DNA from: Corythucha ciliata
Taxonomy: Eukaryota; Arthropoda; Insecta; Hemiptera; Tingidae
Direction: 5' to 3'
DNA: 64,000 bases
Assembly (NCBI GenBank): GCA_038030265.1
Contig: CM075942.1
Coordinates: 46,900,751 to 46,964,750, forward strand
Made by a program: the position numbers and the translations under genes
Notes under the pieces: model-generated
The model's input: only the letters and a program-made list of their open reading frames with translations
What the model was told of the DNA's origin: nothing
The model's database searches: none
Shown: positions 11,733 through 22,468 of the stretch, one piece after another
How the letters are laid out: each line of letters begins with the position of its first letter
How positions within the stretch are numbered: position 1 is the stretch's first letter

Positions 11733-12436
11733 TTATTACAGTATTGAGTGATTAATTTATATTTACTTAATTTTAACGTTCCAAAAGTTGTTTTATGAGC
11801 TGAAATTTTGGTCTATTGTAAGCAATTGATCCACAGACGGTGATAGTTTCTTCCGGGTTTCAGTCACTGAGGCAGAACAGAATGTGTATTCCCCACATCG
11901 CTCGGCCAAGAAGTCTTGTTCCTATGTTACTTGGAAAATGAATTTCGACTAGAGAATCATCAAAACGTGGTCTTTTTATTCTATAATACACAAATGGCGT
12001 TTATTCGACCGATCCAAAAAGAACGAAATGCCGATGAACTACGCGTTTGTTGGGTGCTACTCGAGGGCTGGAAAGTACCGTGTATCCTTCTTCAGATTCT
12101 TTTCCAAGCATCAGGGTTAGGTAATCTTCTTCAGCACTATAAAAGAAGAACGTGAACATTCTACGTTAAGCATTTCCCAACGCTCTTTTCACACTAACGC
12201 GGTTTCACGAGGCCCCCGTGTGTAATCCGCGTGAATGCCACTTTCTGATCGAACCAAGTAATCTGTACCGCACGTGTGTAAAGGTGTACGTGGTCAATAC
12301 GCGGCAGCCAAAACCGCGCCGCGAGAAACCTCGTATATATGAAACGAGCCTAACGCTAGTTAAAAGTTAAGCCACTTCAAAATTGACGGGATGGCAACGT
12401 GAAAGGGTTTGAAATGAAACGATTGCTCTGGTCCGA

Positions 12437-12938
12437 CTACTGTCCCTCTTTCGCATTTACGTTCCCGTACCGACAATAAATTGTGAACTGGCCTTTTTTC
12501 TTGAATAACAACGGAAAACTCACTCTTGTCATCACAAAGCCCTTGTCTCCGACATTCCGAACTCCCGAAGTACTAACTAAGCCACTTCTGTCGACGTGTT
12601 GCGGTTCAAGTGATTTCAAATCGCGAAATTCCTCTTGTGTGAATGCACTCACCACGTCAACGAGGTAATTTACATTACCCAAGCTCGACATCGCCGGGAA
12701 ATGACGGGCGTCTGTAGAATTTCCACTAATGAACCTTTGTACTAGAAAGGAAAAAAACGATTTGCAGCAAGCTTCCAATGTAGAACTTACATGAACGGGG
12801 CAACCAGGAATAGATAACAATGCAATGCCAACTCGATCGTAACCTGCCGAGTCCTTTCCCAATATCATATGGTAACGGAGAAGACGGGTGGAAATGCTCG
12901 CCTCCAGAGCTGAATTTTATGCAAATGGAATACGCCAT
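12437..12938 (-). CDS. Hypothetical ORF with a candidate 48-nt intron
   Basis: On the minus strand a strong GTAAGT donor (about 12791) and a TTTTTTTCCTTTCTAG acceptor (about 12744) delimit a 48-nt intron. Splicing joins an upstream frame ending ..IVIYSWLPRS to ..QRFISGNSTDARHFPAMSS, which stays open to a possible GTGAGT donor near 12530. No family is recognised. The upstream frame runs into the terminal repeat of the composite element, so this may be the remnant of a transposon-encoded protein or a chance frame. It is included because both splice signals are good and the intron size matches the real genes nearby. Confidence 0.2.
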
Positions 12939-12959
12939 TAAACGTGATCAGTTTGTTTA

Positions 12960-13260
12960 GTGAAAATGGGGGCCTTAAACGTCGTCGTACAGTCCACAGT
13001 TACAGTCCAACAGTTTTTGAATTGCCGCCTTTACATCAACACAATCTTCCCATTTTTTGCCTCCGACCGACTTTAGGATATGAGGTCAGCCTCCAAATTC
13101 AAGCCCGTGGCTACGAGTTTCTCAGAGCTGGGAATCTGAAAATCAAGACGAATTTCCGACCAAAAGGGGTTCTCACTATGACGCCATCGGTCCTGGTCGT
13201 ACAGAAACTTGTTTTCAGGCTCCATACCACACACAGGTGCCAGTGGAGTACCGAAAGTGC
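12960..13260. other. Non-coding stretch before the R1-like element
   Basis: No feature recognised beyond short chance ORFs on both strands. Confidence 0.35.
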
Positions 13261-13334
13261 AGAAGGGTAGGATCTTTTGGGGGTATTTGTCCCCAGGTGT
13301 GGTTGGGTGTGTCACTACAGGGGTGGCCCTTGAG

Positions 13335-13365
13335 CTCTCTCTCTCTCTCTCTCTCTCTCTGCGGA
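13335..13365. repeat. (CT)n microsatellite
   Basis: About 13 CT dinucleotides, lying within or at the edge of the 3' untranslated part of the R1-like element. Confidence 0.9.
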
Positions 13366-13479
13366 ACTCCTTAAGATGTGGCCAGTACCTAGACCTTTTT
13401 GCAGGCCTTTACCTGGCCTGTACCCCATCTTTGGCCCGGATACCGCAACAGAGTCGGTCCCATCGCTCAGCTCAACCCG

Positions 13480-14800
13480 TTAGCCACGGCTGATGGCCAG
13501 CCAGCCGCGCCCGAGAGAGACCACGCGGAGGTGGGTCTTTTGAGCTGAGGATGCTGGCTTCCGCCATGGACCGAAACCGGACAGGGAAGAGAACCCTGCC
13601 CGGGTTGCCCGAGTAGGGAACCCTACTCAAGCATGGCCGGTCCCAGCCCTCTTCGCTCCAGCCAGGAGCGGGAGAAGGCCAGGAGGCGGCCATACGCCCG
13701 CCGGTCTCGGACAAGAGCCGAGTCTTCCGGTGGGCCTCCACTCCCCCATGTCGCCCGCCGCAGATCCCCGTGGAGGCTGCAGCGACGAAGCACATGGTCG
13801 GCGGTCTCCTCCTCGACACCACAAGGGCATGTTGGAGAGTCCCGCCGCCGGAAGAACCACAACTTGGCGTTAAACGAGCCGTGTCCAGTCAGGATTTGCA
13901 TGGCAGCGTGCTCAAGGGTGAACCACTTGGCCGCTGCCAGTCTCGTCCGAACGTCGGGCACGAACCCGAATGCACGCCTACCCGTTGAACTGTAAGTCCA
14001 ACGCGCCTGCCAAGCCTCAACGACTAGGTCGTCAAGGAGGCGGAGGCCCCATGCAGCCCCCCACTCCTCGGCCAAGAGACCGAGGCGCTCTGCCCAATCT
14101 TCACAGCACCGTACCCAGTCCAAGTTTCCCTGAACCAGGCGGCGCCCGTGAACCCATGCGTCGAGCAGGAGGTCCGCAGGAGGTATCCCCGCCAGCACCT
14201 GAAGCGCGTCGGAACTGACAGTCCGGTACGCCATGGTCACCCTTACCAAGGCCTGCCGCTGCAAGCTGAGGACCTTCGCCCTCTGAGCTTTCGTGGGCCG
14301 GTGCCACCACCACGTTGCACCGTACAGCAGGGTAGGTACGAATACCGCCCTGAAGTAACGAGCTCGGCAGTGGAAGTTCGTGCCCCATAAGTTTCCCCCC
14401 ACCGACCTAATGAGGGCAAAGGTCCTCTCTAGCTTCCCCGCAACCGCCTCTAGCTGCGGGGTCGCTGTCCTCCCCGGGTTAATCTCGACCCCTAGGTGGC
14501 GGCCCTGCCGTTCCCCCACAAGGCGTGATCCCCGATAGCGCACCACCAGGGGGCTACCCTGCGAGAGACGACCCCGCATTAGGACCATTTGGGTATTCGG
14601 CACAGCGGGAGCCAGTTTGACCACCCCGCACCATTCGTCCACGACCCGCAACAGCCGATCGATCTCCCGACCGGCCTCGTCCCGGGAGCGCGCCACGACA
14701 ACAACCGCAAGGTCGTCCACGTACGCCACTCCCTCGAAACCCTCCCCCTGCAAAGGCCACAAAAGGGCGGCAAAGAGAAGGTTCCACCCCTTGAGCTCTG
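13480..14800 (-). mobile_element. 5'-truncated R1-like non-LTR retrotransposon
   Basis: GC-rich DNA unlike its surroundings. On the minus strand it holds the C-terminal part of a reverse transcriptase and a 3' untranslated tail. The 5' end stops abruptly near 14790-14800, as expected of incomplete target-primed reverse transcription. The 3' limit is uncertain (between about 13260 and 13480). A second, deleted copy lies at 49720-50400. Confidence 0.75.
13623..14762 (-). CDS. Reverse transcriptase C-terminal part, R1/LOA-like
   Basis: The open frame of 379 residues starts inside the palm domain. AYVDDLAVVVV near residue 13 is the catalytic YxDD box (motif C), followed by a thumb-like region with the RYRGSRLVGERQGRHLGV block and a long connector. 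A C-terminal zinc-binding motif, CPCGVEEETADHVLRRC near residue 318, has the C-x-C-x7-H-x4-C spacing usual for R1-group ORF2 proteins. The finger and palm motifs before YVDD and the N-terminal endonuclease are missing, so the copy cannot encode a full enzyme. The frame is intact over 1.1 kb, suggesting a fairly young insertion. Overlapping ORFs on both strands in this GC-rich block are shadows. Confidence 0.8.
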   Translation of the reverse strand: MWPLQGEGFEGVAYVDDLAVVVVARSRDEAGREIDRLLRVVDEWCGVVKLAPAVPNTQMVLMRGRLSQGSPLVVRYRGSRLVGERQGRHLGVEINPGRTATPQLEAVAGKLERTFALIRSVGGNLWGTNFHCRARYFRAVFVPTLLYGATWWWHRPTKAQRAKVLSLQRQALVRVTMAYRTVSSDALQVLAGIPPADLLLDAWVHGRRLVQGNLDWVRCCEDWAERLGLLAEEWGAAWGLRLLDDLVVEAWQARWTYSSTGRRAFGFVPDVRTRLAAAKWFTLEHAAMQILTGHGSFNAKLWFFRRRDSPTCPCGVEEETADHVLRRCSLHGDLRRATWGSGGPPEDSALVRDRRAYGRLLAFSRSWLERRGLGPAMLE

Positions 14801-14854
14801 TTTAATTAGAAAATTGAGATGAACCAACATTATTTTCGCGAATTGTGGAGACCC

Positions 14855-14995
14855 ACCACAGTAATTATAAAGTCCCAACCACACCATCAAAGCTCCAAAC
14901 CACAGTAAAGCACCAACCATACAAACGTCGAATCACATCAAAGCTCCAAATACGAGAAACTGACGTCCTAACCTCAGTAAAGATCCAAAGAAGTC
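14855..14995. repeat. Short degenerate tandem repeat
   Basis: About four to five decayed copies of a unit of about 30 bp containing CACAGTAAAGCTCCAAACC, directly upstream of the truncated R1-like element. It may be the older target sequence. Confidence 0.45.
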
Positions 14996-15099
14996 TCTCT
15001 CAAGTGGTTCTTCAGGCGGAAAACTATTATTTAAGCCTGGAAAAGTCCAATGTTCAGTTTAATAAGATGTAACCTGACCCTCAAGCATTGGTGTTTGTC

Positions 15100-15600
15100 C
15101 ACGAAACAGCCGTGAGACTGTCAATTGAGCCAAAACTGTGAATTTTTAGACCTCAAAACTTGTCATTTCACCCACTTAACCCAAAACAATGCGCTGGTTC
15201 CCAGTTTTTGGGCACAATTTCACGACAAAAATGTAGGAAAAGTGCTAGTGTGCTTTTCTGGCCAAGAATACGTAGCTAGAATTCTTGAAAATTGCTAACT
15301 ATAGCGGTTTCTAGACGCCAACGGCCTCTATAAGAGGCAAGACCCCGTCCCAGCAGATCTTCGAATGCTTGCTATGTCGCGGCTATTTTTCATTCCGCTT
15401 GGGGCACCGTCGGGGGCAACTAGCCTGGGCCGCTCCGAGCCCACAAAAACAAGACCCCCCCCCCCAAGCTTGAAAATTTCGCGGAAATTAAGAACCGGAG
15501 CTTGAAATCTCGCCCCAAGGCTTCCATTTTCACCGAAATAAGGATCAACAACTTCCAATTTCGCGGGAATCCAGCCGGGAAAGTTGCTTTTTACCTGAGA
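15100..15600. repeat. Degenerate minisatellite, family C (second field)
   Basis: The 'GAAACTTG..ATTTCGC..GAAATTAAG' unit recurs at low identity, interrupted by a block (15350-15470) that shares the TAGCC..GG..CCGAGC..CACAAAAACAA phrase with 2440-2500. A C homopolymer of about 11 lies near 15455. Confidence 0.5.
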
Positions 15601-17095
15601 AATTTAGATCCTTATGTTGCAAGGTCGCTATTCATCATGCTTTAGCTTTATTGGGCGCTGTCGGTGTCGGTGTGACCAGCTAGCTATACAGTCAAGAAAC
15701 TAGGCGACGTAGCCGCCAGCTAGAACACGTTTGGCTGCGGTCGACCCCCACTTTCACGCTAACTGACTGACGCTTCCCCTCCCCTCACATTGTCCAAGAT
15801 CAGATGCAGTTTCTTGTTAGAGGATCATGATGTTAAAAAAATAAGTCAAATAATCTTGAAACTGCAGTCTTCGCAGTAAAAAAGGAGCAAAAGAGCTTCC
15901 CTCGTCGTTTTATTAATTTTAATTTCCCGTCTTATCTCGGAACCCGAGGCTCGTTGTTAGTATCCTTCCACTCTTTTTTTATGTCCCACTTCTTCATTTC
16001 TTTTTAGCCGTCTAGCCGTGAAGTGCTGCATTGTACAAAAGTACAAGATTGAAGTAAAATGTCGTTGCAAAGGGATAAATAGGAGTTTTGCAATAATTGG
16101 AAAACTTATTTTAGCCTAATTTATCTCCTTTCGTGAACAAAATGGGAAACGTATTGTTTTCAAAAGTTTTTGCTCTCTATCCTCTTAAACGATAATTGTG
16201 AAAATGTGTTGGGCTGGCATAGTCTCAAGGCTACGGAGGCGTCATTAAAACACGAAGTTACTTATTTGTCCACATGAATCGTGCCACCTTCTAGGAACGT
16301 TCCAACGAGATGTTGAGAGTTATTATGGGTTGGAGAGGATATATTTAAAGGGCAGTTTGGAAGGGTACAGATCGACTGCAAATTAAATTTTTTATGAGTT
16401 CCCACCTCTAGACTCTACTAAAGTAGCTAGGATTTGAAAAACGTTATTTATAGGATTAATAAACCAGAGAGTTGGAGAAGTAAAGGCCCAAGAAGGGTGA
16501 AAAAATACGACTTTTCCGTCTCAGGCAGTAATAACACCATCGTCATTTTTTCAACGTGTCTGGACATGAGCCGTACGTGGTTTATGAGTCCCTTGATCAA
16601 TGCTCTTTTTAATAAATGCGGTAGGGCCCACCTAAAGCACCATTGCGGCCGTCCAGCGCAACTTGAAGTTGGTCAAACATGAGCTTTCCACGTTGTCATT
16701 GGTTTCGGCAGATTTTCTCGACATCAGACTGTGGACCCAGCGAGGACAGCGTGCGTCCAAGGCTATTCCTTTTGAGGGGTGGACAACACGGATTAAGAGC
16801 ATTTGGCATCCGGGGCACATCAACACCACCTTATCCACAGTCTTGTAATAGCTTATAAAGTGACCAGACGTCCCGCTTTTCACTCCGCTGTCCAGCTAAA
16901 TGTCCCGCTTTCTCAAGTCCATCCCACCTGGTCCCGCTTTTTCGAATATTCGAAACACATGCTAGGGGGACAAGAGACGGTCAAATTAGCCACATCCTAG
17001 CCAATTAGCTTGTAAATTTTCGACTGATTCAGCACGATAACTGTCAATTGAATCGAAGGAAAAATATATATAGATTCTTAACGTAAAAATGTTAA
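15601..17095. other. Non-coding stretch upstream of the GPCR gene
   Basis: No gene recognised. The repeat-like phrases GTCCCGCTTTTC and GTCCCGCTTTTTCG occur in 16870-16945. The ORFs 16434-17000 are short and featureless. Confidence 0.35.
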
Positions 17096-17235
17096 GTAAT
17101 TCGCGGCTGAAGGGGAGAAAAAGTGCTAATTCATGGCACAAATTGAGTAAGGCGATGAGAATTGCGGTGGCACCAATACTTGGGATCTGTAGGCAGATTC
17201 GTGGCTAAAATTGAGAAAAATCTTAAATTATTTTC
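17096..17235 (+). repeat. Minisatellite family A, short field
   Basis: About three decayed copies of the AATTCGCGGCTGAA..GGGGAGAAAAAGTGCTAATTC type phrase. Confidence 0.4.
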
Positions 17236-17383
17236 GTCAGATTACTACCCCGGGACCTGAGGTCCGGCTCGGACGCCCCCAAAAGTGCACGAAAGCCGGC
17301 AATACTCCTATCATTTGCACAACTACCTAATTTACACTACAGGCCTTTTCATGATATTCATTTGCTTTTTTTTTTTCAGTAGA

Positions 17384-19013
17384 ATGGACAAAGTTGCAAC
17401 GAATTCGAGTAGTCCTCCGTGGGAAGACGTGTCACCGGTGACTCTTGCCTCGGATTGGAGTCGAGTTGCAAGACTTCTAACAGTTGCTAGTTTAGCAGTT
17501 ATTGGTAGCTTGGGCAATGTCTACATGATAAGTGCCGTTATGATTGAAGATCACCTTAAAAAACGAGGTACAGTCGTCTTTTCCTCAGCATAAAGACCTT
17601 TAGTCAACTAACTAATAACGTCCTTTGTTTTTAGGCAACACCTACATCGTGAACGTCGCCCTCGCCGACCTACTCATAACTGGCGTCGTCATGCCAGCCT
17701 CGGCCGTTGTCATTCTCGCCGGCCTGGAGGCAACGACGGAAGTCTGTCAAGTACAATGGTTTCTGGCCATACTCTCGTGGATGGTTACAGTAGTCAGCCT
17801 AGCGAGTATAGCGGCGGAAAATTACTCGAGACTGTGTCTCTCGCCGGAAACGTATGCCAAACTAACGACGAGTAGAGTCACGTACTCTGTACTGTCGATA
17901 TGGATCGTCTGTCTGCTCGCTGTGACTACACAGGTATAAACAAATTCGATTAGTCTTGGACTTCTACCAATTATTGTTGTAAACAAGGCTAAGAAAGTCA
18001 AAACTACGAGATCAATACTCGAATTAAGTAAATTCATTAATCAAGTAGCGAGATCTCCGTTTATACGTATAGTATAGCTCTGTTATTCTGTCTTTGCCGA
18101 TAAGGGCAAAGAACAAGTTTTTTAACTATCACCATCAACTCCATAGGAAGCAATCCCATTATTCTCGACTAATGAGCTTCTCGTCGATCAATGACAAACA
18201 AGAAAGTTTGTCGGTTTCAATAGACAAGATGATCTCAAGCTCCCTTCTTCCCACTCAACCCATTCCATTCATTCGTTTGTTGTTTCTTTCAGCAAATTTT
18301 CGAACTGGGACCAGACTACTGCACGCGGCGAAGCCCTGGAATTCTGCCCTATCAAGCGTCCGTGGCTTTCATATTTTTCATCCTTCCAGCAGTTCTCACC
18401 ATTGTGTTCTACGTCAGAGCCATCATGCAAGTTCGTCTCGCTCGAATGCACCCGAGTTTCAAGCCACCCGCCGCTTTTTCGTGGGACTACTCACTTATGA
18501 AAACCAACATGTACAGTTATTTTTTTTTCTTCATATTTTGGCTACCGTTTGGCGTGCTGCTCTTCATCGGTTCGGTAAGAATGTGGTGGAGCTCCCGTTT
18601 CTCGCTGGAGGGGAAGGAGGTGGTGTGAACGAACGTCGAAAAAGTATAATTTCGTATTTTATACGCAGGTGAATACAATATCGCCCAGGCTGTTCTATAA
18701 CCTCGCCTGGTTCGCCCTCAGCAAATCCTGTTTCAACAATTTCCTCTACTGCATTCTCGACCGCCACTTTCGCAACGCCTACATCAACCTATTTCACTAC
18801 TGCTGTTGTAAAACGACCGTCACCTTTTCAAGGCGGTCACGCGGCGAAGTGACACGGCCGTCAGGCGACGTTCGTGTTCACATCATTCCAGGCTATAACA
18901 TGTACTCGTACACGAGTCCGCAGCGAGCCGGTCGGGACAATAGCAAGCCGGCGAAACGTTCCGCCATTTCACGACCGATCAGGACTCAAAGTCGTGACGT
19001 GTATGAGCTGTAA
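17384..19013 (+). CDS. Class A (rhodopsin-like) G protein-coupled receptor, orphan
   Basis: Four coding exons: 17384-17567, 17635-17933, 18293-18574 and 18669-19013, all joined by GT-AG introns (67, 359 and 94 nt) and totalling 369 codons. A TTTTTTTCAG acceptor 4 nt before the ATG implies a 5' UTR intron. The N-terminus has an NSSS glycosylation site. Seven helices are visible. TM1 has GNVYMISAVMI; TM2 has NVALADLLITG; TM3 starts with the disulphide Cys (EVCQVQW) and ends AAENYSRLC; TM6 has FWLPF in place of CWxP; TM7 has NNFLYCILDRHF in place of NPxxY. ECL2 supplies the partner Cys (PDYCTRR). The tail is basic with a CCC cluster for palmitoylation. Overall style resembles melatonin-receptor-like invertebrate orphans. 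The missing DRY arginine (ENY here) is unusual. Plasma-membrane receptor; ligand unknown. Confidence 0.88.
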
Positions 19014-19319
19014 GGTGTCGACCTTTTCTTCTTTTTTTTTAATATTAGTTATTGTCTGTGCGTTAAAAATGGCTGCCTCCGCGCTTTATTGGTTCTATAC
19101 CGACAGGTTTTAACCAGGGGCATCGAATTTTATTCGCTAATTTTTACAATGAGCGAACCTGCTCTTTGACCGTGCCACATATTTATTTATTTCTCACATT
19201 TTTGTATACCGGGACGATTTTTTTGAGTTTTTCCCTATAAAAACATTCCACTGTGTAGCTACATATAAATGTCCACATTTATCTAGGACCATAGATACAT
19301 GGCTAGTATAGCTTACTTA

Positions 19320-19325
19320 AATAAA
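19320..19325 (+). terminator. Candidate poly(A) signal of the GPCR gene
   Basis: AATAAA about 310 bp after the GPCR stop codon, the first good match downstream. Several later AATAAA-like motifs also exist in this AT-rich DNA. Confidence 0.35.
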
Positions 19326-19329
19326 AGCT

Positions 19330-21415
19330 TTTTATAAAAATGATAAATTATCACAAGAGTATTACATTTCGTGTCTATCTAAGCGTTGTCGTCTGTCCGA
19401 AAGGAGTGAGTGCCTTTTTAAAATCGTTTACTTGGTATTCAAATATATTTACAATATTTGCATTTTTTCTGAGTGTACCCAATTAAAAAGAAAAGCCAAT
19501 AAATTTAATTTTATAATCAAAATAATGATCTCCACTTATACATTTTTGAATTGTCATTCCTCGTTGTGATAGCCAACTCAATAATATTCCTTAAAACTTT
19601 GGGTAGGCTCGCTAAATTAATTACTATTTTTTACTTAACTCCTAATTTATAAAACATTGTACAGAATTCCGGGTTGGTGCTCTTGCTATTGTAAATTAGG
19701 TGCAAATACGTATTATTTAAAATATAAAAAGTAAAAAACTCCACACGTAATATTTAAGAAGCAGGGGATCAGATTAAACGCTTGGCTCCCCGAAGCAAAT
19801 TTTGACAACAACAATTTAACGAAAAATACCCCTGAAAAGTGAGTATTCGTTATAAGTGCTCATCTTTTGAGTTTGTTTCAGTCACGCGGTGGGGAGTAAT
19901 TGTAATTCTTCACGAAAATGACCCTCCAATACCACAATTCAATGTAGAAACTTGGAAAGCTGAGGGAAGACGCACTCTTCTCCTGTTGATTCTGCGCTGT
20001 AAGAAGACAGGCAGAAGCAGTTACTGTTCCTCTGTTGTTTGACAGTCCTTTCTAATGACAATATGTACGTCTATGGAGATGACAGAAAAATTGTGTATTT
20101 GTATCCTGCGTAGTATCTATTATCACAGTGAGCTTTTAAATGAATATATTTTTACTAATGGGCGTCAATATTGCATTTGTATTCCAACGAGAAATCAATG
20201 TACCTATTATTTTAAAGCGAAAGACTAACTTAAATCCTTTGGGATTATATAAAAAATAAATAAATTTGGTGTAAGAACTAACGAATAAACAAGCTAATTC
20301 ATTCAATATACATTACATGAGTTGGAGTCAATTAACGTCCCCGTATTGTAATTTACAACAAATTTGCTATTTTTATTTGCTTGAAAATTCTTCATGTCTG
20401 TGATGACTGTAATAATATTATAATGAAACTTGTCTAAATTAAGGCTTTTGGGACCATTCAAGTTCTTTATCCCCTCCCCTCACTTCACCACCAACTAACA
20501 ACCAATCCACACCCACTCGTCCTTCTTTTCATTCTCAGACGAAACCATTCGGTAGGTGTTTACGTTGGGCAGTCACTGTTGAGACTGACAACGCGCCATC
20601 TATACGGCTATTACGTCCCTTATTATGATCCTTACAGTTCCTTAAATTTTTATTTTAGTGTACTTTTTTTAAGGACATATTTTAAGCATTAGGCGAATAA
20701 ACGCTAGAAATAACTCTATACATAAAATATTCGTTTGAAACGTTGCTAAAAGAACGTAAAAAAGGGTGAAAAAATGTCGTAGCATAAAAAAAAGGAATGT
20801 TGGATAACCCATTCAAAGACTGCGTAGCGTAAGAATGAACAAATTGGAACCCGTACATAATTTTGTTATATAAATATAAAATACATTTACTAAACATATT
20901 AATTTGATGTTTCGATAGCTTATAAAAGCAAATGCTACTGTTTGATGGCTAATTCCAAGCTCTATGTTGGAAAATGAAATATAAGTGTGTCGCGGATGAG
21001 TAATTTTACTTGTACGTGGTTAAAAAGTGTCGCTTTTTCATAAATGTATAGCAAAATTAACCTTTGAAGAAATGACTGTAAAATATACAGGATTTACAGA
21101 TGTATTACAAAAATAATAATAATAAAAGTATGTAAGAAGACATAGCCAGCTGAATCGCTCGGTACTGTTCTGAAAGGCGTTCAAGCGTAAAAGGACGTCA
21201 TTGAAGGTGATCACTCCCTGACGCCACCTCTTTTGGCCGCTTCGCCCAGTTTTTTAAGACCCTCTACAAATTAAATATTCAAGGAGAGGGTTATGCTGAT
21301 GGAGTCATGTACCCAATAGCGTACCGTTGAATGGAGGCAGACCACCCAAGCCAACGATTAAAGGGGGCCCACGAAACGCATTAAAATGGAAATGAAAATG
21401 GAGATTTTTTTTTTT
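19330..21415. other. AT-rich intergenic DNA
   Basis: No coding frame, RNA or clear repeat. The region is poor in G+C and may include distal 3' UTR of the GPCR. Confidence 0.35.
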
Positions 21416-21419
21416 CCGT

Positions 21420-21665
21420 TTAAAGCGTTGTTTTGCGGGTAAAATTAAGAAAAAACGTTAAATCACGGCTGAAATTGAGAAAAATCGCTCATTTTTCCCA
21501 AACATTAAGAGGAAAAACACTGACGCAACTCCGCAGATAAAACTGAGGAAAATGGTCAATTCGCGGTTCGTGGAGGACCTATACTATTACACGCTAAAAT
21601 GTAGAAATAGCGCTAAATCGTGGCTAAATTGTGGTGCTAATAAAATGTCTAAACTAAAAAAAAAA
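21420..21665 (+). repeat. Minisatellite family A field
   Basis: Several decayed units of the form 'GCTAATTC(A/G)CGG(C/T)TAAAATTGAGAAAAA' (for example 21466-21486 and 21590-21640). Confidence 0.55.
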
Positions 21666-21788
21666 TCGCACCAGGCCTGTCGAATCGAAAGGGGGTATCG
21701 GGTTCAGTGCACGACAGGCGGAGGGGTGATTATGTGCTATTTTTGCACCCCATTCTCCTCCAGTTTCAATTTTTACGTTAGTTTAATG

Positions 21789-21970
21789 TGGCCCATACAC
21801 GTACAATAAATATTGCGCAAACTAGGGGTTGTACAATAAAATTGAACGTTTGTGGGTTGTATTGACGTGTTGCACAATACTATAATGTACAAGTCATTTT
21901 TATTCTGGAAACAAAATATTGCGCAAATTAGTTTGTGCAATAATATTGTACGTCTAAGGGGTCCATACCC
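21789..21970. mobile_element. MITE candidate
   Basis: GGCCCATACACGTACAATA..ATATTGCGCAAACTA at the left is mirrored by ATATTGCGCAAATTAG..AATATTGTACGT..GGGTCC at the right. Non-coding; imperfect termini. Confidence 0.4.
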
Positions 21971-22119
21971 CTTAAATCCCCCTTACCCCTTCCCACCCAA
22001 AGAAATCTGTATTCGCTTTTCATCACTTGCACAAGAATAATTTGGGTTCATCTAAATCTTCTTATTCAATTTTCACAAAAAAAAAATAGAGTCTAGTGCC
22101 GTCCGTGTTGATTGCCTCC

Positions 22120-22455
22120 TGGAACATGTGCTCACGCCCCTCCTAGTCGCTCCGTAGATCCGAACCTGATCGGGGGCTTGCCACGCCCTTGCTGGAAGCT
22201 ATCAAGATTGGATGACCTGATAATCTCTGTTTGATCTAAAAACAATGAGTGCCAAACTGCTCGCCTGTTTCCCGCATGACCGAACGGTCGTGCGTTCCAT
22301 TGCATAACTTTCAACTTGAACCTTCCAATGGTGCTGCGGTGGAGTTGCACTGGTGATTCCTTGCCCCCCACCCTTCCAACACGAAACCACCTAGGTATTG
22401 AAGTCTGAAAAACTAAGACAAATGAACAGTTATGAAGGGATTTCGCCCTCATTCT
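22120..22455 (-). pseudogene. Possible non-LTR retrotransposon endonuclease fragment
   Basis: A minus-strand frame contains LKVMQWNARPFGHAGNRRAV, which resembles the N-terminal start of APE-type endonucleases of non-LTR elements (typically LKIxQWN..). No further catalytic motif follows in the same frame. It ends directly before the TRPC 3' end. Weak call. Confidence 0.25.
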
Positions 22456-22468
22456 ATCAAAATTATAG

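Larger units (their letters stand above)
10836..12935. mobile_element. Composite terminal-inverted-repeat element
   Basis: About 60 bp at the left (from 10836: CATTTGCATAAAATTCAGC ... GAGCATTTCCACC) are repeated inverted at 12873-12935. The same ends close on each other to make the short MITE at 27331-27485. The 2.1-kb interior holds two further nested MITEs (10897-11384 and 11455-11732) and a possible spliced minus-strand ORF (12437-12938). It could be one larger related transposon, or two solo ends that landed in opposite orientation. Confidence 0.45.

Noticed and set aside
13633..14388. Overlapping ORFs on both strands in the GC-rich block
   Set aside because: Shadows of the reverse transcriptase frame at 13623-14762.
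17285..17383. N-terminal extension of the GPCR from an upstream Met
   Set aside because: It would run through a clear TTTTTTTCAG splice acceptor; the segment is best read as a 5' UTR intron.
18094..18672. 192-residue ORF overlapping the GPCR exon 3
   Set aside because: Out of frame with the seven-helix sequence; a chance frame across intron and exon.
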